In this document: one piece after another, positions 1 to 5,189 of the stretch
Layout: the number at the start of each line of letters is the position of its first letter
Position numbering within the stretch: the stretch's first letter is position 1
NCBI GenBank assembly: GCA_026388755.1
Contig: JAPLJE010000737.1
Span: 1-5,872 of the forward strand
Origin: Deltaproteobacteria bacterium
GTDB lineage: Bacteria; Desulfobacterota; Desulfobacteria; Desulfobacterales; Desulfatirhabdiaceae
Length of the DNA stretch: 5,872 nucleotides
Reading direction: 5' to 3'
Notes under the pieces: model-generated
The model's input: only the letters and a program-made list of their open reading frames with translations
Databases searched by the model: none
Told to the model about the DNA's origin: nothing
Translations under genes and position numbers: made by a program

Positions 1-1
1 G

Positions 2-226
2 GCTGTCGATTTGCTGTCCAAGAACGAATACGTATTCGACGTGATGCCGGTTATCGCCATCGAACTGGAGAACAGGCCCGGAGAGTTGGCCAGAATAACC
101 ACCAAATTCGGAGAATAGGGAATCAACATCAACTACGTTTACGGTCCGGTGTCTTCGCCGGATGCCAGGTGCCTGTTTGCGTTTTGTCCGGAAGATATCG
201 ATAAGGCAGCGGCTTTTTTTAAATAG
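2..226 (+). pseudogene. ACT-domain (amino-acid binding) protein, 3' part, interrupted by in-frame TAG
   Basis: Frame 2 from the left edge gives 38 codons, then TAG at 116-118, then 35 more codons ending at TAG 224-226. The first part contains AIELENRPGELARITTKFGE and the continuation begins GININYVYGPVSSP. Together these form the β1-α1-β2 core of an ACT domain: the conserved RPGELA turn, then the GININ strand. The layout fits the C-terminal ACT of the roughly 140-residue tandem-ACT proteins of anaerobes, so the first ACT domain would lie outside the window. ACT domains are regulatory and usually bind amino acids. In Desulfobacterota such genes often neighbour phenylacetate-CoA ligase, which cannot be checked here. 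The TAG sits where homologues commonly carry K, E or Q, each one base away from TAG. No second lesion follows it. The terminal TAG is backed by TAA at 230-232. Whether the gene is dead, read through or recoded is unresolved. Confidence 0.75.
116..118 (+). other. In-frame amber codon inside the ACT domain
   Basis: TAG lies between GGA GAA and GGA ATC AAC, in the frame that stays open from 2 to 226. The protein on each side matches adjoining parts of one ACT domain, so the codon interrupts a domain and does not end a gene. A small GC hairpin (TCCGG at 145-149, CCGGA at 158-162, 8-nt loop) begins about 26 nt after it. That is too weak and too common in coding DNA to be called a recoding element. 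Confidence 0.8.
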
Positions 227-288
227 TCATAAACAGCGGAGAAACCATCATATTTTCGTTTTCATCATACCTTTTGCGGGAAGCTAAC

Positions 289-312
289 GGGGTTGCGCCA
301 GGCCGCAACCCC
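289..312. terminator. Convergent intergenic hairpin, possible bidirectional terminator
   Basis: GGGGTTGCG (289-297) and CGCAACCCC (304-312) form a perfect 9-bp stem with a 6-nt loop. It lies between the end of the plus-strand ACT gene (226) and the end of the minus-strand cyclase gene (321), where a shared terminator is expected. Neither side has a T-run, so a classical intrinsic terminator is not supported. It may instead protect 3' ends or assist Rho-dependent termination. Confidence 0.45.
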
Positions 313-320
313 TGTCCGCA

Positions 321-1148
321 TCAAACCTGATCTTCTTTCCACATATCACTGGTAAATCTGACGCACCGGTTACGGCCTTCCTCCTTTGCCCGATAGAGCG
401 CCACATCGGCATACTTGATACAGCTCCAGAGCGTACTGGTATCCTCAGGGAATTCGCTTGCTCCCAGGCTGATCGTTTTCTGGATTTCACCATCCGGAAT
501 CTTTATTTTGAGATTCTGAACATTCAGACGGATTTTCTCCGCGACTATCATGCTCTCTCCAATGTTGATATCGAGCAGCACCGCCAGAAACTCCTCGCCG
601 CCAAAACGGATCACGATGTCCGACTCGCGGACACTCTGCCGGATGACATTGGCTGTGTCCTTGAGAACAATATCGCCGACAGCGTGCCCGTGGGTATCAT
701 TGACCTGTTTGAAATAGTCCAGGTCGCACATGATAAGCCCGATCGTCTTGCCCCTTCGCAGGACCCCGGCAACGATCTTTTCCGTGTACTCCTGCAGGTA
801 CCGCCGGTTGTGCAATCCTGTCAGCGTATCGATCAGTGCCGAATCGTGCAGCGAGCTCATCAGCCGCTTGGTTTCGATGACCGCCAGGGATTCGTTAATG
901 TACTGCTCCGCCTTGAAGACCCTTGCTTCAACCGCTTTGACATCGGACGGGTTGTTGGGTGCATCGAAGGCAAACTGCACAATGGCGGCAGTCGCACCGC
1001 CAACCACGATTGGAAGGCAGTAGTGTACACGTCCGTTTTGAGCTTTAAACTGCCTGCAGATAGCGGGGAAAATGGAAGAGGTAATGAGATGGCCGGTTCG
1101 CTTTGCTTTGCAAAGGTCGCAATTATCCAGAATATTATGATTGCACAA
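321..1148 (-). CDS. Diguanylate cyclase half: GAF-like segment plus GGDEF (GGEEF) domain
   Basis: This is the part of the split cyclase after the amber codon, 275 residues if it starts at TTG 1148-1146. Residues 1 to about 95 are the C-terminal part of a GAF-like sensor with cysteines at 2, 10, 13, 31 and 44, followed by a helical linker. Residues about 105-268 are a complete GGDEF domain: DTLTGLHNRRYL at its start, the metal-binding DLDYFKQVND segment, the active-site GGEEF at 183-187, and the product-inhibition I-site RESD at 174-177, five residues before GGEEF. It should condense two GTP to c-di-GMP and be feedback inhibited. The sequence has no further lesion and ends in TGA at 323-321. 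The frame is continuous with the upstream Cache half (1158-1979). AGGAGGAG at 1159-1152 could let this half be translated on its own as a soluble cyclase. Confidence 0.88.
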   Translation of the reverse strand: MCNHNILDNCDLCKAKRTGHLITSSIFPAICRQFKAQNGRVHYCLPIVVGGATAAIVQFAFDAPNNPSDVKAVEARVFKAEQYINESLAVIETKRLMSSLHDSALIDTLTGLHNRRYLQEYTEKIVAGVLRRGKTIGLIMCDLDYFKQVNDTHGHAVGDIVLKDTANVIRQSVRESDIVIRFGGEEFLAVLLDINIGESMIVAEKIRLNVQNLKIKIPDGEIQKTISLGASEFPEDTSTLWSCIKYADVALYRAKEEGRNRCVRFTSDMWKEDQV

Positions 1149-1151
1149 TAT

Positions 1152-1159
1152 CTCCTCCT
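1152..1159 (-). promoter_or_regulatory. Strong Shine-Dalgarno overlapping the amber stop
   Basis: AGGAGGAG on the minus strand starts inside the TAG codon and is followed by ATA and TTG (1148-1146). With AGGAGG as the core, the spacing to TTG is 5 nt. The arrangement would allow termination at TAG and immediate reinitiation, giving a separate GAF/GGDEF protein. The sequence also simply encodes Glu-Glu, so initiation here is an inference. Confidence 0.5.
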
Positions 1160-1160
1160 A
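1158..1160 (-). other. In-frame amber codon splitting the sCache-GAF-GGDEF gene (codon 274)
   Basis: On the minus strand the codons run AAC TTC GAC TAG GAG GAG ATA TTG TGC AAT. Both sides are in one frame and belong to one GAF-like domain: FTQQIGINCCFIYQI before it and ILDNCDLCKAKRTGH after it. This is a single nonsense codon, not a frameshift or a gene boundary. No strong stem-loop is visible just downstream. Confidence 0.85.
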
Positions 1161-1979
1161 GTCGAAGTTTCTCGGAAATGTCAGAAGCATCGCATTTTTT
1201 GCATGGATGATCTGGTAGATGAAACAGCAGTTGATTCCGATCTGCTGAGTGAATACTTCGCCAATCCTTTGGTAAACTTCTTCCAGGCTGTCATCTTCCT
1301 CAATGACCTTCTTCAGCGGGCGGGTGATGCCCGTGCCGATCACAGCCGCTAAAGAAATTGTCAGGATTGAAAAAATGAAGATTCCGGTCAGCATATAGAA
1401 ACGAAGTCGGTTGATATCGTTTTTGACATCGTCGATATAGATACCACTGCCGATAAGCCAGCCCCACGGCTCATAAAGCTTGACATAGGATATCTTTGGA
1501 ACCGCTGTTTCCTCTCCGGGCTTTGGCCACATATAATCTACGAAACCGGCGCCGCGGCTCTTGCAGACCGCTACGAATTCGCGAAAAAGATACTTGCCGT
1601 TGGGGTCTTTGTTATCGGTCAGATCCGTACCGTCCAAATCACTTTTGATGGGGTGCATGATCATCACGAGCTTCATGTCGTTGATCCAGAAATAATCTTT
1701 CTGTCCGTAGCGCATGGCTTTTATGCGCCGCGCAAACTGAACCTTGGCGTCATCGAGGCTCATCTGCCCGTTTGTCGCCAGGGTGTCATATTCCTGGAAA
1801 ATGCCAAAAGCCACATCCACAACGTTTTTTAGGCCCTCCTTCTTCCCATCCAAAACCTTCTGCTCGATGAGTGGCATAAAATACAACAAAATGACCAGTG
1901 TGATGAATGTTACGCTGACAATCGATATGGTGATAATCTTGATCAGGATCGGCCATTTCTTGAATCTCAACAGGTACAT
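1158..1979 (-). CDS. Membrane sCache sensor half of the split diguanylate cyclase
   Basis: The start is set at ATG 1979-1977 because a strong Shine-Dalgarno (GGAGGA, 1992-1987) lies 7 nt upstream. An in-frame ATG further upstream (2051) lacks such support. The product is 273 residues, ending at TAG 1160-1158. Residues about 11-36 form the first membrane helix. Residues about 45-185 are an extracytoplasmic single Cache (sCache_2-type) domain with RYGQKDYFWINDM, MIMHPIK, DPNGKYLFREFV and PWGWLIGSGIYIDDV, a family that typically senses small organic acids. Residues about 194-216 form the second membrane helix. The ITRPLKKVI that follows looks like the start of a HAMP linker, but the rest of HAMP is missing and a GAF-like region begins by about residue 231. 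The chain stops partway through that GAF. With the TAG decoded, the full protein would be 552 residues through position 321. Without the output half it could bind ligand but not signal. Confidence 0.85.
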   Translation of the reverse strand: MYLLRFKKWPILIKIITISIVSVTFITLVILLYFMPLIEQKVLDGKKEGLKNVVDVAFGIFQEYDTLATNGQMSLDDAKVQFARRIKAMRYGQKDYFWINDMKLVMIMHPIKSDLDGTDLTDNKDPNGKYLFREFVAVCKSRGAGFVDYMWPKPGEETAVPKISYVKLYEPWGWLIGSGIYIDDVKNDINRLRFYMLTGIFIFSILTISLAAVIGTGITRPLKKVIEEDDSLEEVYQRIGEVFTQQIGINCCFIYQIIHAKNAMLLTFPRNFD

Positions 1980-1986
1980 TGTCAAA

Positions 1987-1992
1987 TCCTCC
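1987..1992 (-). promoter_or_regulatory. Ribosome binding site of the Cache-GGDEF gene
   Basis: GGAGGA on the minus strand lies 7 nt before ATG 1979-1977. It decides the start, placing the first membrane helix right after a short basic N-terminus (MYLLRFKKWP). Starting at 2051 would add 24 residues containing this ribosome-binding sequence. Confidence 0.8.
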
Positions 1993-2056
1993 GCGATATG
2001 GATTTCCATAAGGGCGCTCTGTTTTCTGATGTTTTTACCGCGAGGCTGCAATTCTT

Positions 2057-2086
2057 TCTATACGGTGTGAACAACCCGGAATGCAA
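2057..2086 (-). promoter_or_regulatory. Candidate sigma-70-type promoter for the cyclase gene
   Basis: Read on the minus strand, TTGCAT (2086-2081) and TATAGA (2062-2057) are separated by 18 nt, about 78 nt upstream of the ATG at 1979. The match is moderate and was found by eye. AATGCAA occurs twice on the plus strand (2080-2086 and 2101-2107, 21 nt apart), so one copy covers the proposed -35 box. Confidence 0.35.
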
Positions 2087-2249
2087 GACTTTACCGTTAA
2101 AATGCAAAAGCCATAAGCCAGAAGTCAGAATAACAGCGGTAGGAATCATTAGCATCATAAAACATCAGAGGTGTTTAGGCTGAAGTATGCCAGGCATTTT
2201 CCCACTGCAACAGGGGGGTTTTCCATCTCCACTGCACGCATCTTTTAAA

Positions 2250-2279
2250 TTGAAATCTTCACTCTATTACATGTATACT
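2250..2279 (+). promoter_or_regulatory. Candidate upstream promoter for the kinase operon
   Basis: TTGAAA (2250-2255) and TATACT (2274-2279) have an 18-nt spacer and lie about 135 nt before the kinase start codon. The hexamers are good sigma-70-type matches, but AT-rich intergenic DNA often gives such hits. Confidence 0.35.
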
Positions 2280-2300
2280 ACCAAAGAGAATGTTATTTTC

Positions 2301-2319
2301 TGATGTGGCTTTGATGTGG
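2301..2319 (+). repeat. TGATGTGG direct repeat, possible operator
   Basis: TGATGTGG occurs at 2301-2308 and 2312-2319, an 11-bp period or about one helical turn. It lies just upstream of the proposed -35 box at 2331, centred near -57 of the predicted start. Tandem half-sites with this phase and position are typical of response-regulator activators. No DNA-binding regulator is encoded in the window. Confidence 0.4.
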
Positions 2320-2330
2320 TAGGGAATTAA

Positions 2331-2360
2331 TGGACACTTTCTTAAGCGTGGATTTATAAT
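2331..2360 (+). promoter_or_regulatory. Candidate main promoter of the kinase operon
   Basis: TGGACA (2331-2336) and a consensus TATAAT (2355-2360) have an 18-nt spacer. Transcription would start near 2367, giving a leader of about 48 nt before ATG 2415. The hexamers are one base from consensus in total, the best promoter-like match in the window. Confidence 0.5.
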
Positions 2361-2401
2361 CCGTCAGGAGGTGTTCTGTTTTAGCTCGAACCATCATACA
2401 A

Positions 2402-2407
2402 AGAGGA
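2402..2407 (+). promoter_or_regulatory. Ribosome binding site of the histidine kinase
   Basis: AGAGGA lies 7 nt before ATG 2415-2417 and supports that start. A second purine-rich match, AGGAGG at 2366-2371, falls at the predicted transcription start and has no suitable start codon at normal spacing. Confidence 0.7.
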
Positions 2408-2414
2408 CTATTAT

Positions 2415-4562
2415 ATGTTCAATAAACTCCGAAACCAGAATTATCCTGCCAATAAAGTCTTCGATGCTTTTCTCAACCTTTCCAAGGACGGCGTTTATGT
2501 TGTCGATGAAGATGGCGGATTTTTGGAAGTCAATCCCGCCTACTGCAATCTGCTGGGCTATTCCCGTGAAGAGATGTTGACCCAGTCCATTCCCGATGTC
2601 GAAACAAATAAATCCCCTGAAGCGATTTTCTGCCGCATCGCAGCCATCAAGATTTCAGGCTACGCCCGGTTTGAAACCGCGCATCGCCGCAGGGACGGAT
2701 CCATGGTGGATGTTGAAATCAGCGCTACCCATATCAAAGTTAATGATGTGAGCCTGTTCCTTTCGATCGTTCGGGATCTGACCCAGAACCGGCTGGTGGA
2801 AGCTGAAAAAATGCGCATCTCTGTTTTTGAAAAATCCGTTCAAGCCGAACTGGAAGGGATGCAATCCAGGCTGAAGCAGCAGCTTGATTTCAGTATCGGC
2901 ATCACCGAAAACCTGGGGGAAGGGTTGTTTGTTCTCGGCAGAACGGGACTCGTCACGTTCATGAATCCCTCGGCGGAAAGACTGATGGGCTGCAGCCGTC
3001 AGGAAATGATAGGCCAACCGATTTGTGAAATGGTGGGGTGCAAGGAGGCAAAAAGTATATTGCTTCCCAGTTCGCGAAATAAGCTTTTGTCAGGAATGGA
3101 TTCTGGAGAAATTCTCCGTTTTGAAGAGGATCTGTTCAAGCGGAAGGATGGAACGCATTTTCCCGTATCCTTTACCGCATCCCCCCTTCAACAGGAAGGG
3201 AAAATATCAGGTGTAGTGGTATCGTTCACCGATATCACAGAACGCAAAAAAAAGGATGATGCGCTGCTTCATCTGAACCGACTTAAAGACAGCCTGATCA
3301 GCGCCACCCGCATCATATCGGGGAAACTGACGCTGGAAGATACGCTCAGGGAAACCCTGTCAACAGCCAGACGCCTGTCTGAAGCGAAATATGCGGTGCT
3401 GGCTTTTATCGAAAATGATACGATCACAAAGTTTTTTCATGAAGGCCTCAGCCCTGAGATTCTTCAGTCCCTTAACAAGTGGTTGGACGACAGGGGCAAG
3501 TCGCTGCTTTTCTCGGATAAGACGATCGTTCGGCTGTCCCGGGGTTCGAGTGATCCCCGATTCGCGTCGTTTTGGGACAATTTTCCGGAAATGAATGTTT
3601 TGATTCGGACTCCCGTGGTTTATGACGATCAAATACTGGGAACCATCTGGTTGGTTAACAAGCTGAACGGGAAAACCTTTACCGAAAATGACCAGGAAAT
3701 CATTGAAAACCTGGCGGCCAATGCCGCTGTGTCCTTCAACAACGCCAGGCTGCATGAACGAATTCGTGTATTTAATAAGAAGCTTGAAAAAACCGTTCGG
3801 AAAAAAACCCGTGATTTAAATGAAGCCCTGGCTCTCGCTGAAATGGCCAACAACGCCAAGTCCCGTTTTCTGGCCGGTATGAGCCATGAGCTGCGAACCC
3901 CGATGAATGCCATTATCGGGTTTTCCGATGTCCTGGCCGAGGAATATGTCGGTCCGCTCAATGACAAACAGCGGGAATATGTCGGAGATATTCTGGACAG
4001 CGCAAACCGCTTGCTGCTGTTGATCGACGATATTCTGGACGTATCCCGGATCGAGTCCGGCAAGATGATACTGGAACCGGAAGTTGTCAGGCTCAGCGAC
4101 CTTCTGGAAGACAGCCTGATCATGGTCAGAGAAAATGCGAACAAACACGCCATTGCCATCCGCATGGAAATGGGAGCGGAAACATCGGACCTTGAAGTTG
4201 CTGCCGACCCGAAAAAACTCAAACAAGTCTTATTCAACCTGCTTTTCAACGCCGTCAAATTTACGCCGGATGGCGGGAGCATCGTCATAAAAACCGGAAT
4301 GACACGCCCGGATTCCAGAATCATCCGGGTGATTGTCGAGGATACCGGCATTGGCATTGCCCCGGAACATCTGGAGAAAAATATCTGGAGAAAATCTTTG
4401 AGGATTTTTTTCAGGTTCAGGACGGAATGCAGGATAAAACCCAGGGAACGGGTTTGGGCCTTCCCCTTGTCAAACGGCTTGTCGAGATGCACGGTGGCAG
4501 GGTATGGGCGGAAAGCAGCGGCATCGGGAACGGCAGCCGGTTCGTTGTTGAGTTGCCGGTGA
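2415..4562 (+). CDS. Soluble PAS-PAS-GAF sensor histidine kinase, frameshifted near its C-terminus
   Basis: The open frame gives 715 residues. Domains in order: PAS about 16-128 (GVYVVDEDGGFLEVNPAYCN; RRRDGSMVDVEIS); PAS about 158-277 ending in TDITERKKK; GAF about 294-445; a coiled coil about 446-480; HisKA with the phosphoacceptor His491 in MSHELRTPMNAIIGFS; and HATPase_c with an N-box (N608, N612) and G1 box DTGIGIAP (D643, G645, G647). No membrane helix or signal peptide is seen, so it should act in the cytoplasm. From residue 656 on, the chain is out of frame: a 14-nt near-duplication at 4369-4394 shifts reading, and the true G2/ATP-lid end lies in another frame (4388-4573). As written, the kinase lacks its ATP lid and should be inactive or impaired. 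Removing the 14 nt would give 714 residues ending in TGA 4571-4573. Its partners are probably the receivers encoded at 4791 and 5186. Confidence 0.88.
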   Translation: MFNKLRNQNYPANKVFDAFLNLSKDGVYVVDEDGGFLEVNPAYCNLLGYSREEMLTQSIPDVETNKSPEAIFCRIAAIKISGYARFETAHRRRDGSMVDVEISATHIKVNDVSLFLSIVRDLTQNRLVEAEKMRISVFEKSVQAELEGMQSRLKQQLDFSIGITENLGEGLFVLGRTGLVTFMNPSAERLMGCSRQEMIGQPICEMVGCKEAKSILLPSSRNKLLSGMDSGEILRFEEDLFKRKDGTHFPVSFTASPLQQEGKISGVVVSFTDITERKKKDDALLHLNRLKDSLISATRIISGKLTLEDTLRETLSTARRLSEAKYAVLAFIENDTITKFFHEGLSPEILQSLNKWLDDRGKSLLFSDKTIVRLSRGSSDPRFASFWDNFPEMNVLIRTPVVYDDQILGTIWLVNKLNGKTFTENDQEIIENLAANAAVSFNNARLHERIRVFNKKLEKTVRKKTRDLNEALALAEMANNAKSRFLAGMSHELRTPMNAIIGFSDVLAEEYVGPLNDKQREYVGDILDSANRLLLLIDDILDVSRIESGKMILEPEVVRLSDLLEDSLIMVRENANKHAIAIRMEMGAETSDLEVAADPKKLKQVLFNLLFNAVKFTPDGGSIVIKTGMTRPDSRIIRVIVEDTGIGIAPEHLEKNIWRKSLRIFFRFRTECRIKPRERVWAFPLSNGLSRCTVAGYGRKAAASGTAAGSLLSCR
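4369..4394 (+). repeat. Near-perfect 14-nt tandem duplication causing the kinase frameshift
   Basis: ATCTGGAGAAAA occurs at 4369-4380 and again at 4383-4394, separated by AT. The family pattern EHLEKIFEDFF needs only one copy, so 14 nt are extra and the frame moves. The first copy has one more A before the T than the second, suggesting duplication plus a homopolymer change, or a sequencing or assembly artefact. Confidence 0.8.
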
Positions 4563-4573
4563 ATGGTCATTGA
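4388..4573 (+). pseudogene. Out-of-frame C-terminal end (ATP lid/G2 box) of the histidine kinase
   Basis: In frame 2 the codons from 4388 read EKIFEDFFQVQDGMQDKTQG, then the G2 box TGLGLPLVKRLVEMHGGRVW and the usual last strand GSRFVVELPVNGH, ending at TGA 4571-4573. This is exactly what should follow EDTGIGIAPEH in a HisKA/HATPase kinase. It is the displaced end of the 2415 gene, one frame (-1) away. It has no initiation signal of its own, so it is not a separate gene. Confidence 0.85.
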
Positions 4574-4593
4574 CCCGGCAAAAGAAGGACGAT

Positions 4594-4782
4594 ATGAAAC
4601 CTGAATCTTTCAGCAGACATTTTTCGTTCCGAACCCGGCTGATGATTGCCCTGGGGCTGTCCTTATCCCGGCAGTTAATAAAATTGCACGGCGGCTATAT
4701 CAGGGCCGAAAGCGAAGGTCCGGGAAAGGGAAGCCGTTTTGTGATCGAACTCCCCTGTCGGCCGATGTGGATCGAAAAATGA
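4594..4782 (+). pseudogene. Internally deleted membrane histidine kinase remnant (62 residues)
   Basis: ATG 4594 is preceded by AAGGA (4585-4589, 4-nt spacing) and lies 20 nt after the kinase's restored stop. Residues 1 to about 20 (MKPESFSRHFSFRTRLMIAL) look like the basic start and the beginning of the first membrane helix of a sensor kinase. At about residue 21 the sequence jumps into the G2 box and ATP-lid end of a HATPase domain (GLSLSRQLIKLHGGYIRAES, then GKGSRFVIELP). Sensor, HisKA, N-box and G1 box are all missing, so no kinase activity is possible. The junction lies at CTGGGGCTG, consistent with an in-frame deletion between short GGGCTG-like repeats. The reading frame and the stop/start overlap with the next gene (TGA 4780-4782 over ATG 4779) are kept, so it may still be translated and feed ribosomes to the receiver gene. 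A functional microprotein cannot be excluded but has no support. Confidence 0.75.
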
Positions 4783-4790
4783 GGCGATTT

Positions 4791-5189
4791 ATGGAAAAAA
4801 TTGTACTGGTCGTGGAAGATGAACTGCTTAACAGGAAGCTGCTGCGCGACATTCTGACCCATCGGGGGACTGTTGTTATCGAAGCCGGCACTGGCAGGGA
4901 AGGCGTTGATCTGGCAAATGAAAAAAAGCCCGATCTTATTCTCATGGATATTCAATTACCGGTAATGGACGGCATGGAAGCCACCCGGCTGATCAAGGCA
5001 AATCAGACAACCCGGCATATTCCCATTGTGGCCCTGACCGGATACGCAATGGAAGGAGACGAAAAACGGATGCGCGAGGCAGGATGCGACGAATATCTCT
5101 CAAAGCCTTTCAGAGTCAAGGAACTGTTAAAGATGATAGATTCCATTTTAGGACTTCGGAGTATCGAGGGAACCGGGGAAAAAGCATGA
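4791..5189 (+). CDS. Single-domain response regulator (CheY/DivK-like receiver)
   Basis: Start chosen at ATG 4791 because GAGG (4781-4784) lies 6 nt upstream; in-frame GTG 4767 and ATG 4779 are alternatives. The 132 residues form one REC domain and a short tail. Acidic Mg2+ site residues are E9 and D10, the phosphoacceptor is D53 in LILMDIQLPVMDG, the switch Thr is T83 in VALTGYA, and the invariant Lys is K105 in LSKPF. With no output domain it should act by protein contact or as a phosphorelay intermediate. Such receivers with an ALTGYAM segment commonly pair with PAS-type kinases like the one upstream. It follows the kinase remnant directly and its stop overlaps the next start (ATGA at 5186-5189), indicating one transcript and coupled translation. 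Confidence 0.93.
   Translation: MEKIVLVVEDELLNRKLLRDILTHRGTVVIEAGTGREGVDLANEKKPDLILMDIQLPVMDGMEATRLIKANQTTRHIPIVALTGYAMEGDEKRMREAGCDEYLSKPFRVKELLKMIDSILGLRSIEGTGEKA

Larger units (their letters stand above)
1980..2414. other. Divergent intergenic region between cyclase and kinase genes
   Basis: I see no credible gene in these 435 bases; open frames here are short and lack domain signal. The region holds the candidate promoters, the TGATGTGG direct repeat and both ribosome binding sites listed separately. It also has an 11-base palindrome (ATGCCAGGCAT, 2187-2197) and a CCACTGCA repeat (2202-2209, 2229-2236), neither of which I can assign. No tRNA, riboswitch or T-tailed hairpin is recognisable. 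Confidence 0.6.

Noticed and set aside
684..1352. 222-codon plus-strand open frame
   Set aside because: It lies antisense over the cyclase gene, whose GGDEF motifs are unmistakable. Its translation shows no domain pattern and its end falls in the middle of the Cache gene.
1998..2183. Small plus-strand open frame in the intergenic region
   Set aside because: It overlaps the 5' end and promoter side of the minus-strand cyclase gene, has no good ribosome site, and its 61-residue product resembles nothing I recognise.
2187..2197. ATGCCAGGCAT palindrome as a hairpin or terminator
   Set aside because: The one-base centre cannot form a hairpin loop and there is no associated T-run with a stable stem. 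It could be a protein-binding site but nothing else supports it.
4376..4382. Programmed -1 frameshift site in the kinase
   Set aside because: GAAAAAT does not fit the X XXY YYZ slippery pattern because its first base differs. The 14-nt near-duplication explains the shift more simply. It is kept only as an alternative within the duplication finding.
3629..4570. 313-codon minus-strand open frame
   Set aside because: It is antisense to the HisKA/HATPase region. The Ser/Arg-rich translation is typical of a codon-bias shadow, and there is no convincing ribosome site or domain.
4695..4955. Minus-strand open frames over the receiver start
   Set aside because: They are shadows of the kinase remnant and the receiver gene, both of which have clear family motifs on the plus strand.
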